Assembly: GCA_030656015.1 (NCBI GenBank)
Contig: JAUSNX010000001.1
Coordinates: 124,001 to 188,000 of the forward strand
DNA length: 64,000 bases
Direction of reading: 5' to 3'
DNA from: Methanobacteriaceae archaeon
GTDB lineage: Archaea > Methanobacteriota > Methanobacteria > Methanobacteriales > Methanobacteriaceae
Below are positions 1-9,665 of this stretch, in pieces (position 1 is the first letter of the stretch; the number at the start of each line of letters is the position of its first letter). The translations under genes were made by a program, and so were the position numbers. Under the pieces are notes generated by a model. It was not told the origin of the DNA and searched no databases. It saw only the letters and a program-made list of their open reading frames with translations.

Positions 1-882
1 TTTTAAATAGGCCTTATTATGGTAATCTAATGATTCAAATGATGCCACTTCAATTTGTTTAACCAGTCCTTTGTCATAAGCATCAATAGCATCCAATTTA
101 TAAATTAAGTTGTGAATTTCTTTGTGGGTAGCTGAATATTGTAAAGTGCAAAGAGGATTTAGAGAAGCAATAGCTTCCTTTGCTTTGGTAGTACTAGTAG
201 CAGATTGAGGTTCATCAATAATAACAATAGGATTGGTCTCCTGTATCAATTCAATAGGCCTCAAACCGCTTAATTTATCATTTTCTCGGTGAATAATATT
301 GGCTTTATTTTCCTTTTTTGGATCTGTAAAGCTTTTACGAAAAGCATCGATATTGATAATCATTATTTGGATGTTACTATTAACAGCGAAATTTCTAACC
401 TGTTCTAGCTTTTGACTATCATAAATAAAATAATCATAGATTACATTATCATACAATCCTTTGAAATGATCTCTGGTCATTTGTAAAGCTTTAAAAACAC
501 CTTCTTTAATGGCTATGCTGGGAACAACAATAATGAACTTAGTAAAGCCGTACTTTTTATTAAGTTCGAATACTGATTTTAAATAAACGTAGGTTTTACC
601 AGTTCCGGTTTCCATTTCAATATCAAAGTTAAGATTATTATGGCTTAGAATATCACTAGGAGGTAAAAAATTTGTTAACTGGACATTTTTAAGGTTTTCA
701 AGAATATCATCCTCACTAAGCTCAAGTCTATTTCCAATTCCATGGCCCGCATCGTACAGGCCCACTTGAGCACCAGGAACCGTGAAGTTTGATTTCATGG
801 ATCGTTGTCCCTGGAATAAATTAACCGCTGATGAGATAGCTTCATCCTGATATTTTAAATTAGGATTAAATTTAAGTTTCAT
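1..882 (-). CDS. Type III restriction enzyme, Res subunit (3' end outside the window)
   Basis: This is the ATP-dependent translocase/endonuclease partner of the type III methyltransferase just upstream. The frame is open from an ATG at 882 to the window edge (294 codons), so the C-terminal helicase and nuclease parts are not visible. The N-terminal part contains a Walker A motif (ETGTGKT), a DEPQS box where other SF2 helicases have DEAD, and a YSATH motif III; these are typical of Res proteins. GGAGG lies 7 nt upstream of the ATG and the gene starts 14 nt after the mod stop, so it is the last visible gene of the operon. The family assignment is firm; whether the gene is intact downstream cannot be judged. 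Confidence 0.93.
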   Translation of the reverse strand, partial: MKLKFNPNLKYQDEAISSAVNLFQGQRSMKSNFTVPGAQVGLYDAGHGIGNRLELSEDDILENLKNVQLTNFLPPSDILSHNNLNFDIEMETGTGKTYVYLKSVFELNKKYGFTKFIIVVPSIAIKEGVFKALQMTRDHFKGLYDNVIYDYFIYDSQKLEQVRNFAVNSNIQIMIINIDAFRKSFTDPKKENKANIIHRENDKLSGLRPIELIQETNPIVIIDEPQSATSTTKAKEAIASLNPLCTLQYSATHKEIHNLIYKLDAIDAYDKGLVKQIEVASFESLDYHNKAYLK

Positions 883-896
883 TCTTTAATCCTCCA

Positions 897-2810
897 TCAG
901 ATGGTCACAAAATCTTCAATTCCATGTGTTTTTAGAGTCTCTTTGATGTTAGTCTTATCACTATCACTGGCAAACCCATTATCTTTGAAAACAACTCTCA
1001 TTATCTCTGGTGAGAGATCATCTTTTAGTTTAATTATTTCTGTGGATAGTTCTGTGGCTATATTATCTTCTAGGCAGACCATTAAGGCCCCAAATCCTAT
1101 GGAATAAATAGTTTTATCTTTAATTTGATATTCTTCAATAGGGAGAGTTAAATCAATTCCATATTTTAGCATAATTTCGTAGATTAAATCTAGTTGATTT
1201 CGGCCTGTAACAAGGTTTTCTACACTATCTAATAGAGTTTGTTCAAGATTATCGTATTCTGGATCCCATTTGGCCAAATTAGACGAATTAAGTTTGAAAA
1301 CTTTGAAACCAATGTCTAAATTAATATTTTTTTTGTTATCAAGAGAAATTTGGCCGTTCTGATTCATTTCAGAAAGTATTTTATCTCCTGCTCGACGGAT
1401 ACGTTCTTTACCAATTTCACAAATGTTTTTATATCCTGATTTGTAAGCCTCCTCCTTTTCATTAGTTTTTTCAGGAAGTTGAACCATGACAAATTTACGG
1501 TGACCATTGTCTTCTGAATTCAAATTCATTACTGCATGAGCAGTTGTAGCAGAACCTGAAAAGAAGTCTAGAATAATATCATCATCATGCGAACATAAAC
1601 TACAAAATAAAGATAGAAGTTTTAAAGACTTAGGATTAGTGAATATTTTATTTTCAAATAGTTTTTGTAGGATACGTGTGCCTTCTCTTCCATCATAATC
1701 AGTTATAACTGACCTTAATAATTTACCTCTTTCAATAGGGTTTCCTTCATAATCTATTTTTAAATATTGTTTAGTATAAATTTTCCATCCATCCGAAGTA
1801 TTTTTAAATTCAGTAAACCCTTTTTTCATTCTTTCTTCTAAAACTTTTGAACTCCATCTCCAAATCGCGCCTCCAGCATCTGGTCTTAAAATTGTTCCAT
1901 CAGGAGCTTCTATTGGATAAGTTAAACTTTTTGAAAAACTTAATCCTTTTTGCATAAGTAACATAGGTCTATAAGGACCTCTTTCTTCATAAAATTCATC
2001 TTTAGAACTATATAATTTAAGTAACTCTTCAGTATACGGCAAAGTTCCCATTTCAGTTATTTCAACATTTTTAGCAAATATAAGGATATATTCATGATCT
2101 ACAGCAACTAATTTACTATCATTAGCACCACCCGATTTACTTCTCCAAACTAATTGAGAAATAAAATTTTCTTCACCAAAAATATCATTACACATCTTTT
2201 TAAGATTGTCAACCTCATTATCATCAATACTTATGAGTATTACTCCATTTTCAGTCAGTAAATTTCTTGCAAGACGTAAACGAGGATACATCATATTAAG
2301 CCATTTAGTATGATATCTTCCACTAACATCTGTGCTAGTAGAAATTTTTTTACTGTCTTCATCAATTTGCCCAGTCATTTCAAGATAATTATAAAGATTA
2401 TCCCTGTAATTATCTGGATAAATAAAATCTTTGCCCGTGTTATAAGGAGGATCTATATAGATCATCTTTATTTTACCATAATAACTCTTCTGAAGTAATT
2501 TAAGCACTTCAAGGTTATCCCCTTCAATATAAAGATTCTCAGTCGTATCCCAATTCTTACTCTCCTCTTTACAAGGCCTTAAAGTACCAGTAGACGGAGT
2601 CTGAGCAAGACGCAAAGCAGCAGACTTACCCTTCCAAGTGAAATTATACCTTTCACTGTCATCTTCAGTGTATTTTCCTAAAACTTCTTTTAACTTGTCA
2701 AAATCGATTTTATCTTCGGTTAAAATTTCTGGAAATAGTTCTTTTAGCTTTGATACGTTTTCTGAAACGATATCTAAACTTTCCCCATTAAGTTGAGTCT
2801 CTTGCATCAT
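897..2810 (-). CDS. Type III restriction-modification DNA methyltransferase, Mod subunit
   Basis: This is a site-specific N6-adenine DNA methyltransferase of the beta class that also supplies target recognition to the Res partner. Counting from an in-frame ATG at 2825, the catalytic DPPY motif is near residues 125-128, the SAM-binding FFSGSAT motif near 421-427, and the segment between them is the expected place for target recognition. Length (about 640 aa) is normal for Mod. I prefer the start at 2810 because AAGGAG ends 4 nt before it; ATG 2807 is almost as good, and ATG 2825 lacks a good RBS. The 5' end overlaps the ATPase gene by about 20 bp, so translational coupling is likely. The recognition sequence cannot be predicted. 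Confidence 0.93.
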   Translation of the reverse strand: MMQETQLNGESLDIVSENVSKLKELFPEILTEDKIDFDKLKEVLGKYTEDDSERYNFTWKGKSAALRLAQTPSTGTLRPCKEESKNWDTTENLYIEGDNLEVLKLLQKSYYGKIKMIYIDPPYNTGKDFIYPDNYRDNLYNYLEMTGQIDEDSKKISTSTDVSGRYHTKWLNMMYPRLRLARNLLTENGVILISIDDNEVDNLKKMCNDIFGEENFISQLVWRSKSGGANDSKLVAVDHEYILIFAKNVEITEMGTLPYTEELLKLYSSKDEFYEERGPYRPMLLMQKGLSFSKSLTYPIEAPDGTILRPDAGGAIWRWSSKVLEERMKKGFTEFKNTSDGWKIYTKQYLKIDYEGNPIERGKLLRSVITDYDGREGTRILQKLFENKIFTNPKSLKLLSLFCSLCSHDDDIILDFFSGSATTAHAVMNLNSEDNGHRKFVMVQLPEKTNEKEEAYKSGYKNICEIGKERIRRAGDKILSEMNQNGQISLDNKKNINLDIGFKVFKLNSSNLAKWDPEYDNLEQTLLDSVENLVTGRNQLDLIYEIMLKYGIDLTLPIEEYQIKDKTIYSIGFGALMVCLEDNIATELSTEIIKLKDDLSPEIMRVVFKDNGFASDSDKTNIKETLKTHGIEDFVTI

Positions 2811-4986
2811 TAATCTCCTTAACATCTTGATAAAGATCTTTTAAATTTTTATCATCCATATCTAAAATGGGCTCATACATGAAAGAATTTAAGTGTATAT
2901 TTTCAGGTGTCATTAAATTCACTTTTTCTAAGATAGGAACTGTAGAATGATCTCCATATTCCTCTTTAAACAAGTTAAATAATCTTCTAGTTTGATTTGA
3001 TCTAATTTCAGCTATTGCTGTTTTATCGGTGATTTTATAAATCATATAATCTTCTGCAATGAGTCGTATAGCTATAGAAAGTGCTATTTTGTTTTCTAAA
3101 TTTATTCCAGAAGTCTCTTCATCTTTGATAACATCAGCTTCGTCAAAAATAAAATCAAAAACACTATTATCAGCAGCTATATTAAAATTTGTATTCCAAA
3201 CCTCAGAATAAACTCTTTGAAGGTCAGATAATTGAATATTTCCACTTATCTCTTTGAGATGTAATAAATCAGTTAATAAAAAATAATCTGGTTCTCCTTT
3301 ACCATCAATATACTCAATGAGATTTCTAACAAATGGAATTGATGCAATTATTATCCTTTTACAATCATTTGCATCTTTCCCATCTAATTGTCTTTTCCAA
3401 AAACCAAAAGCACTATTGAGATATTGTCCATCGACAATTTTAATTTCTTCATGATTTTTAAGTACCATAAAACAGTTTTTTCTGTGGATATCCAATCTAG
3501 AACCAACAGTCCTATAAAAATCAAAATTATGTGTTAATATAATTAATTTAAAAAAATCTTCTTTTAGAACATCACTAAGATACTCCACTATTGCGTACTT
3601 ATTTTGATAATCAAATGAATCTGCTATATCATCAGCTATAATTAAAACAGGATCTCCATCTAATTTTCGAGCTTCAAGTTCATAAATAATATTTAAAAGA
3701 TATAATGCTCTCTTTTCGCCGTTACTCAAAATTCCCATTAATTCAGCTTTATCCATCTTTTTTCGTTCAGTTTCATCATAATATGTAAATTCTAAAGTTG
3801 GTACTTCATTTTTTAATATTACATCGGCCTGATTAACAACTTTTATTTCAAATGGCACAAAAAATCGTTTATTAAATAAATCAACCACATCTTTCCATGC
3901 AGATTCTTCAGATTTGGCTTCTTCTATGATATCTTCAATTTCATCTTTTCCGGATTTATATATACTAATTAAATCATTATAAAGATCAATTTCCTTGTTC
4001 AAAATAGATATCCATACTTTTTTCTTAAATTCATCAATATTATGCAATTTAGGAATAATAATTGTAGGATAGTTGCTTAAAATTTTTTTAAATTCTCTAA
4101 GATCACCATTTTTATCTAAAGCAGAATCAATTTTTTCAAAAAGCTTTCTTAATGTTTCATCAGAAAGCACAATTTCTTTTTGTTTTTGAATCAAACTTTC
4201 CAATTCATTTTTGTTTTTGATTAATTCCCCATTTCTAAGTGAAATTTGATGTTCCGCTTTAAAGAAATTACTTTTATCAAGATTATCAGCAACTTTTGCA
4301 GCATCATTATGGGTAAAAACATTTTTTTCAAATATTTCAGACTTATCAATAATATCTGAGTATTTTTCAGCATATTTCTCAATTGAATCGAATATTTCGG
4401 GATCTTTTATAAAATTTAAGAGATTTTTATCAAATATGATTTTATATTTGAAATCGTCGATAGGAATAGAAATATCACCATCAATTTCACATTCTAATAA
4501 AACTAAGATATCAAAGAAATTACATTCTAAATCCTGAAAATCAGTCATGAATGTTTCTTCAATATTTTTTTGTGTTAATCCCGATAAACGGGCCATTTTA
4601 TTAACCAGTTTTTTTTTAGCAATATCAATAAAGTTATAAATTTCATCATATCTATCTTTCAGATCTTTTCTAACAACTAGTCTAGAAATTTTTTCAAAAT
4701 TAAAATTATCTTTAAAAGATTCTATTACAAAAATCTCTTCAGAATCGATTTTAGTAATTGTTCCAGGTGAAATTTTATCAACATCAAACACAACAGGTTC
4801 TCGACCATAAATTCTATCTTTAGGTTCACTTCCTTCAGAAATATCCATAAAAGTCTTGGCGAAAGATGTTTTCATGGTTCCATTAGAAGCATATATCACA
4901 CAACCATTATTCTCAGAAAAATCAAAATCATGTTCTAATTTATTTATTCCATAGCAATTCTTTAGCTTAACACTGATTTTCTCCAT
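2788..4986 (-). CDS. AAA/ABC-type ATPase in the type III R-M operon, unknown role
   Basis: A 732-residue SMC/RecF-like ATPase. It has an N-terminal P-loop of the unusual form NGTMKTS (residues 35-41), a long helical middle region, an ABC-like signature LSNGEKRAL (420-428), a Walker B IIADDIADS (449-457) and an H-loop LTHNFDF (484-490). The arrangement resembles the AAA_13/RloC-like group found in phage-defence loci, but I see no recognisable nuclease motif, so an anticodon-nuclease role is not supported. Its start codon abuts the DUF4391 stop (TAAATG) and its end overlaps mod, placing it firmly inside the R-M operon. It could be an accessory sensor, an abortive-infection effector, or a cargo gene. 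Confidence 0.75.
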   Translation of the reverse strand: MEKISVKLKNCYGINKLEHDFDFSENNGCVIYASNGTMKTSFAKTFMDISEGSEPKDRIYGREPVVFDVDKISPGTITKIDSEEIFVIESFKDNFNFEKISRLVVRKDLKDRYDEIYNFIDIAKKKLVNKMARLSGLTQKNIEETFMTDFQDLECNFFDILVLLECEIDGDISIPIDDFKYKIIFDKNLLNFIKDPEIFDSIEKYAEKYSDIIDKSEIFEKNVFTHNDAAKVADNLDKSNFFKAEHQISLRNGELIKNKNELESLIQKQKEIVLSDETLRKLFEKIDSALDKNGDLREFKKILSNYPTIIIPKLHNIDEFKKKVWISILNKEIDLYNDLISIYKSGKDEIEDIIEEAKSEESAWKDVVDLFNKRFFVPFEIKVVNQADVILKNEVPTLEFTYYDETERKKMDKAELMGILSNGEKRALYLLNIIYELEARKLDGDPVLIIADDIADSFDYQNKYAIVEYLSDVLKEDFFKLIILTHNFDFYRTVGSRLDIHRKNCFMVLKNHEEIKIVDGQYLNSAFGFWKRQLDGKDANDCKRIIIASIPFVRNLIEYIDGKGEPDYFLLTDLLHLKEISGNIQLSDLQRVYSEVWNTNFNIAADNSVFDFIFDEADVIKDEETSGINLENKIALSIAIRLIAEDYMIYKITDKTAIAEIRSNQTRRLFNLFKEEYGDHSTVPILEKVNLMTPENIHLNSFMYEPILDMDDKNLKDLYQDVKEINDARDST

Positions 4987-5730
4987 TTAACTCAACCTAC
5001 CCCTTAATTCTTCCCTTTTGTCTTTCAATCTTCTAATTTTTATATTCAATTTTACATTATGATTAAACTGAGTTTCTTTCTTCATCTGGCCTTTAATAAA
5101 TTCAATTTCATAATCAATTCTATTAACTTCATCATAAATGGCCTTCATCTCATCAATTGGAAGTTCTGAACTTCCACCAGATAATTTAGAAACATTATAT
5201 TGGATTATATTCTCAATAATATCATTATAAAAGGTATAAAAGTTAGTGAAACTCAGATTCTTTAATTTAAGGTCTTCGAACAGCTTTTGATCTGCTTCAT
5301 CTAAATTATCTAGATTTATCCAGTCGGTGAAAATATATTCATCAATGGTGTTTTTAGTACTATCTGCTAGGTTAATCCGTTGGTGGCCAGTGAATAATCT
5401 TATTTGATTTTCATATTCAAAAGTAAGGACCATAGGATAAGGTATGGTTCGCATTATAATATCAGCCAATCTTTTTAATTTATTCGGGGCTTTTAGATAA
5501 ACATTTATAAACTCTATTTCATCATATTCCAGTTTTTCATCTTTAAATTTTTTAATATTGATATTATTCTCTTTTAAGGAGTAGCACCATCTTATTTTAT
5601 CCACATATTTAATGAAAATATCCCGATCAGCTTTCTTAAGCTCCATGTTATCATAAAATAATTTTTTGAAGATGACATTACCTACTTCACAGCTAGCTGG
5701 AATATCCAGGAATTCTTCTATTTGGGCCAT
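4987..5730 (-). CDS. DUF4391 domain protein
   Basis: About 247 aa, resembling the DUF4391 family: an N-terminal 'phenylalanine/lysine then K-I-R-W' segment, a middle beta-rich region with 'EYDEIEFINVYLK', and a C-terminal charged helix. DUF4391 proteins are commonly encoded beside Snf2-type helicases and type III methyltransferases, as here; no biochemical function is established that I know of. ATG 5730 is chosen, with GTGAT a few bases upstream; a GTG at 5739 overlapping the helicase TGA is an equally coupled alternative. The gene sits between the helicase and the ATPase without spacing, so it probably belongs to the same complex or pathway. Confidence 0.75.
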   Translation of the reverse strand: MAQIEEFLDIPASCEVGNVIFKKLFYDNMELKKADRDIFIKYVDKIRWCYSLKENNINIKKFKDEKLEYDEIEFINVYLKAPNKLKRLADIIMRTIPYPMVLTFEYENQIRLFTGHQRINLADSTKNTIDEYIFTDWINLDNLDEADQKLFEDLKLKNLSFTNFYTFYNDIIENIIQYNVSKLSGGSSELPIDEMKAIYDEVNRIDYEIEFIKGQMKKETQFNHNVKLNIKIRRLKDKREELRGRLS

Positions 5731-5735
5731 AAATA

Positions 5736-8700
5736 TCACTTTAAAATCAAGAAGGTAACCAGTTCAAATTCTTCCAGGCCAGATATACTATTTTTAACCG
5801 GAGTTGTTCCACCCTTGGAAAAGAGGCTGGCCACTCCTGCTTCTTCTTTTTTACCCAATATATTTTCAATGGCCGATTCTAAGAGATCTGAATATTTACC
5901 CATGTCCCTGCCATCCTGTGTTTCTTTATTAAACTCTTGAATTAAATCTGGGAAAACCTCTTTTTTATCAGAACATAGCTTTTTATAATAGTCCATGATT
6001 TTCTTAACCTGGTTGTAGTTGAGCTCTGCAGATCCATCTTCACCAACATACACCATATAATGAGGGAATAAAGCATTTTGATCCTTAGTTTCTTCATATC
6101 CCTTAACTTGTTTTAAAACAAAGATGACTCCAGGCTTAATCGTTTTTCTAAGTTCACCTTCAATTCTAACAATGGAATAAATACCGCTGGGGGCTTCATC
6201 CAGTAATTTCCGATTATCTTTCATGTATTCCATGAGATCTATTTTGAAATCATTAAAGGTCAAATCGGTGATGGAAATTCCACCAGAAACATCCTCTAAA
6301 TCAATAACCTCGTTTTGAAGACGTTTAAGTTGTTTTCTACGATATTCCAGGTCATTCATTTTCTTTCGGGCACCATTTTCAATGATATTCTCCTCACCGG
6401 TGGCCGATACATCCACCATAACCATTTTACTCTCTACCCGTCCTTTTAGGTTGATATATTCATCCAATTCCAGGTTAGGCCAGAAATTAACCAGTTGTAT
6501 TTCATTATTAGTTGATCCTATACGATCTATCCTTCCAAATCTTTGGATAATACGTACAGGATTCCAGTGAATATCATAGTTTATTAAATAGTCACAATCC
6601 TGCAGGTTTTGACCCTCAGAGATACAGTCTGTTCCAATAAGAATATCAATTTCTTCTTTAATGGTATCATTAATTTTAGATCTTTCTTTGGATATTGGTG
6701 AAAAATTAGTTAGAATATCATTTATATCGGTAGATCTAACTTCTTTTAAGGTGCATTTATTAACATCAGAACCCGTGACCAGTGCAGAATGAATTTGATG
6801 ATTTTTAAAAGCCCATTCATGTAAATTTTCATATAAATAGTTGGCTGTATCAGCAAAAGCAGTGAATATTAAAATTTTTTTGTTATTATGATTAATAGGA
6901 TTTTTAATCTTTGATTCAATCTTTTCTTTTAGATCTTGGAGCTTTGAATCACGATCCGGTGTAATTTGTTCAGCTTCATGGAGAATACGTCCTAATTTAT
7001 CTTTATCAGCTAATAAATCCTGTTTCCATTTAATTATATCCATATCCTTAAAAAGAACTTTCTTCTTTTTCCCAAACATCATGTCATCATATTCTTCTTC
7101 ATCGGGATCTATAAGAGAGATGTCAATTTGAGGATCATAGTTTATATCATGAGTATCTATTTTATATAAAACATCATCAATTTTCTCCAGCAGAGTACTT
7201 ATAGTGAGTTTAAAAGAATGGATAGAACTTTCCATACGTTTTAACATGTTAATTCGCATTAAATTAACAACTTGCCTTTCACGGTCACTTTGTTTAAATA
7301 CAGTGTGTCCCTCTCCAACAGCCATATCATATTTCTCACTGTAAGCTTCTCTTTTATCAGGCATTAAATAAAGTATAGGAGAATAAATAGCTAAATTAAG
7401 CCGTTTAATATTAAGATTCAATTCACTTAAGGGAGGGAAAACTCCATAAACATCAATATCCGAGTATTGGTTAATTGGAGGCCTGCGAATAGGGAATCTT
7501 CCAATTTCATCCAAATTATAGTATTTTTCTATGTGTTTTCGTGATCGGGCGATGGTGATAGTATCCAGTAACTTAAAATAATTCAAATCCATCATATCTA
7601 CAAAGGCTTCCCCTGTTCTATCCTCATCAAGAAGCTCTGACCACTGATTAAAAACCATCTGGGCTTTCCTGAGAATATTTTCAATACTTTTTAATCCCAC
7701 ATCACCAAAAGCATGATCATTATTTTCGGTTATAAACGCTATTTGATTCTTAATATCATTCATACGGTTGTTAACTGGGGTGGCAGAAAGCATTAAAATC
7801 TTTGTTTTAACCCCCGCTTTTATGACCTCATCCATCATTCGCTCATAACGAGTGACTCTATCTTTAAATGATGGATTATTACGGAAGTTATGAGACTCAT
7901 CAATAACAATTAAATCATAATTAGACCAGTTAATTGTTTTAAGGTTGATTTCACCGGAAACCCCACCTTCTCGGCTTAAATCAGTGTGATTTAAAACATC
8001 AAAATTAAATCTATCATCAATGAAAAGATTTCTCTTATCATTTTGGGTGTAAATGGACCAGTTTTCCCTGAGCTTTTTAGGTACTAAAACCAGTACTCTA
8101 TCATTTCTAAGCTCATAATATTTGATAATGGCTAGTGCAGTGAAAGTTTTTCCTAAACCAACACTATCTGCCACAATGCACCCATTATGTTTTTCAATTT
8201 TGTCTATGGCCCCAATAACTGCATCTTTTTGGAATTTATATAATTTATTCCATATTTCTGTGTCTTTAAAGCCAGTACGGGTTTTAACAATATTTTCTTC
8301 AGTTAGTTCATCAAGGTACTCGTAGAAAATATTGTACATAGTTACATAATAAATAAAATCAGCAGGATTTTCTTTATACATTACCTGCATCTGATCTAGG
8401 ACCTTATCTTTAACATCTTCTAATGCATCTTCATCATTCCATAAATCATTAAAGTTTTGAAGATAAAAATGAGTTGCCTCTTTCCCATAGGTACACATAT
8501 TAAAATCAGAACGATCAGAAGGAGTAATTCCTAATCCATCAGTAGTAAAATCAACACTACCGCTAATTAAAGTATGATCTTCACCATTTTCAACATAAAC
8601 CATTCTAGGTTGAGCAGTATTGGCTTTTTTAAATGATTTGATTTCTGTTTTATTTTTTAGCCATTCTGCACATTCTTTGGCGATATGGCCCTGTTTCATT

Positions 8701-9005
8701 TCATTGCGCAGTTTTAATTCAAAATCATTTCCAAATATTTCTGTTTCATTATTTTTATCAATGAAATATTCCCTTACTTGCTCATTATCCTTTTTTAAGA
8801 AACTAGGTTTAGTAAAAATAAATCGCATATTGTCAATTTTACCTAGTTCTTTCCTTAGCTCAAAATAGGCATACATGGTAAAATAAGCAGAGATTACAGA
8901 AAGTTTAGAATCTTTTTTAAGGTTTTCACGTAACTCTTCGTGCACCGCCCCATTTTTTTTGTTATCCAACATTTTTGGTGGTTTCAATTTAAAGCCCCGT
9001 CCCAT
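5736..9005 (-). CDS. Snf2-type helicase with PLD-like N-terminal domain
   Basis: A 1089-residue SF2 DNA translocase and first gene of the defence operon. Residues about 15-180 look like the phospholipase-D-like domain often fused to such helicases, with GSVDFTTDGL at 149-158 in the place of the usual GSxNxTxxGL. The H-x-K that normally precedes it is not visible, so the nuclease may be inactive. The helicase core has motif I DSVGLGKT (280-287), DESHN (369-373), LSATPVNN (406-413), and C-terminal motifs SEGQNLQ and RFGRIDRIGS (822-831). No clear RBS precedes ATG 9005; an AT-rich promoter region with a long inverted repeat is upstream. The role, probably DNA surveillance or loading of the R-M complex, is inference. 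Confidence 0.85.
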   Translation of the reverse strand: MGRGFKLKPPKMLDNKKNGAVHEELRENLKKDSKLSVISAYFTMYAYFELRKELGKIDNMRFIFTKPSFLKKDNEQVREYFIDKNNETEIFGNDFELKLRNEMKQGHIAKECAEWLKNKTEIKSFKKANTAQPRMVYVENGEDHTLISGSVDFTTDGLGITPSDRSDFNMCTYGKEATHFYLQNFNDLWNDEDALEDVKDKVLDQMQVMYKENPADFIYYVTMYNIFYEYLDELTEENIVKTRTGFKDTEIWNKLYKFQKDAVIGAIDKIEKHNGCIVADSVGLGKTFTALAIIKYYELRNDRVLVLVPKKLRENWSIYTQNDKRNLFIDDRFNFDVLNHTDLSREGGVSGEINLKTINWSNYDLIVIDESHNFRNNPSFKDRVTRYERMMDEVIKAGVKTKILMLSATPVNNRMNDIKNQIAFITENNDHAFGDVGLKSIENILRKAQMVFNQWSELLDEDRTGEAFVDMMDLNYFKLLDTITIARSRKHIEKYYNLDEIGRFPIRRPPINQYSDIDVYGVFPPLSELNLNIKRLNLAIYSPILYLMPDKREAYSEKYDMAVGEGHTVFKQSDRERQVVNLMRINMLKRMESSIHSFKLTISTLLEKIDDVLYKIDTHDINYDPQIDISLIDPDEEEYDDMMFGKKKKVLFKDMDIIKWKQDLLADKDKLGRILHEAEQITPDRDSKLQDLKEKIESKIKNPINHNNKKILIFTAFADTANYLYENLHEWAFKNHQIHSALVTGSDVNKCTLKEVRSTDINDILTNFSPISKERSKINDTIKEEIDILIGTDCISEGQNLQDCDYLINYDIHWNPVRIIQRFGRIDRIGSTNNEIQLVNFWPNLELDEYINLKGRVESKMVMVDVSATGEENIIENGARKKMNDLEYRRKQLKRLQNEVIDLEDVSGGISITDLTFNDFKIDLMEYMKDNRKLLDEAPSGIYSIVRIEGELRKTIKPGVIFVLKQVKGYEETKDQNALFPHYMVYVGEDGSAELNYNQVKKIMDYYKKLCSDKKEVFPDLIQEFNKETQDGRDMGKYSDLLESAIENILGKKEEAGVASLFSKGGTTPVKNSISGLEEFELVTFLILK

Positions 9006-9071
9006 TTTATGATAATAAATAAAAAATATTTATTATATGAAGTTTATGATATTATTAATAGATTAACATAG

Positions 9072-9113
9072 TATGTTTATAATTTTTACGTTTTGATCGT
9101 ACATATAAACATA
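9072..9113. promoter_or_regulatory. Inverted repeat in the promoter region of the defence operon
   Basis: TATGTTTATA at 9072-9081 is repeated exactly as its reverse complement at 9104-9113, with a 22-nt spacer. A smaller dyad (TACG at 9087-9090, CGTA at 9098-9101) lies inside. It sits 67 bp before the helicase start and about 140 bp before the divergent DUF365 gene. An operator for a dimeric or tetrameric repressor is a reasonable guess; a chance palindrome in AT-rich DNA is possible but less likely at 10 exact base pairs. Confidence 0.4.
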
Positions 9114-9251
9114 ATAATTGACAATTCAAATAAATCAAAGATTTGTAGAATTATTAGTAAAATTTAAGGGAAAAATAAGAATTTATAGCCATTTTATGGG
9201 AATAAAAAAAGCTGAAATGGAATTTGAATAAAAATAAATTAGGGTGAAAAA

Positions 9252-9665
9252 ATGGAAAAAGAAATAAAAGGGGTTACACATCCCATACCGACAGATTATG
9301 CAGAAAGGATATATAAAAAGGGAAAAACTGTTTTTGTAGGAAAATCACATCTGGGAAGAGTCTCTAAAGGAGATAAATTCATTATCTATGAATCCCATGG
9401 GGCCAAGGCATATACTGGATGGGCCGATGTAATCCAGGTAGTTAAAATGAAGCCATCTGATATTTTAAAAAATTATGAAAATCAATTAATGTTAACTACT
9501 GAAGAATTTAAGGAATATTCTAAAGGAAGAAATGATATGAATATCATTGAATTTGAAAACTTCCAATTGTTCAATAAAAAAGTGGTTCCTAAACGATTCA
9601 TTGCCATTGGTGGTAAATACATCTATGAAGACGAATTCAAGATGATTGTGAAAAATAAGGGATGA
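9252..9665 (+). CDS. DUF365 family protein
   Basis: A 137-residue protein of the archaeal DUF365 family, recognised from 'GVTHPIPTDYAERIY', the 'GRVSKGDKFIIYES' strand region and the C-terminal 'GGKYIYEDEF'. The small beta-rich shape resembles PUA/ASCH-like folds that bind RNA or modified bases, but this is inference and no enzyme activity is known. GGGTGA precedes ATG 9252 by a few bases. The next gene begins at an ATGA overlap, so the two are almost certainly co-translated. It is transcribed away from the defence operon and shares its intergenic region. Confidence 0.75.
   Translation: MEKEIKGVTHPIPTDYAERIYKKGKTVFVGKSHLGRVSKGDKFIIYESHGAKAYTGWADVIQVVKMKPSDILKNYENQLMLTTEEFKEYSKGRNDMNIIEFENFQLFNKKVVPKRFIAIGGKYIYEDEFKMIVKNKG

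Noticed and set aside
2788-4986. RloC/PrrC-type anticodon nuclease
   Set aside because: The ATPase layout is similar but no nuclease motif is visible in the C-terminal part.
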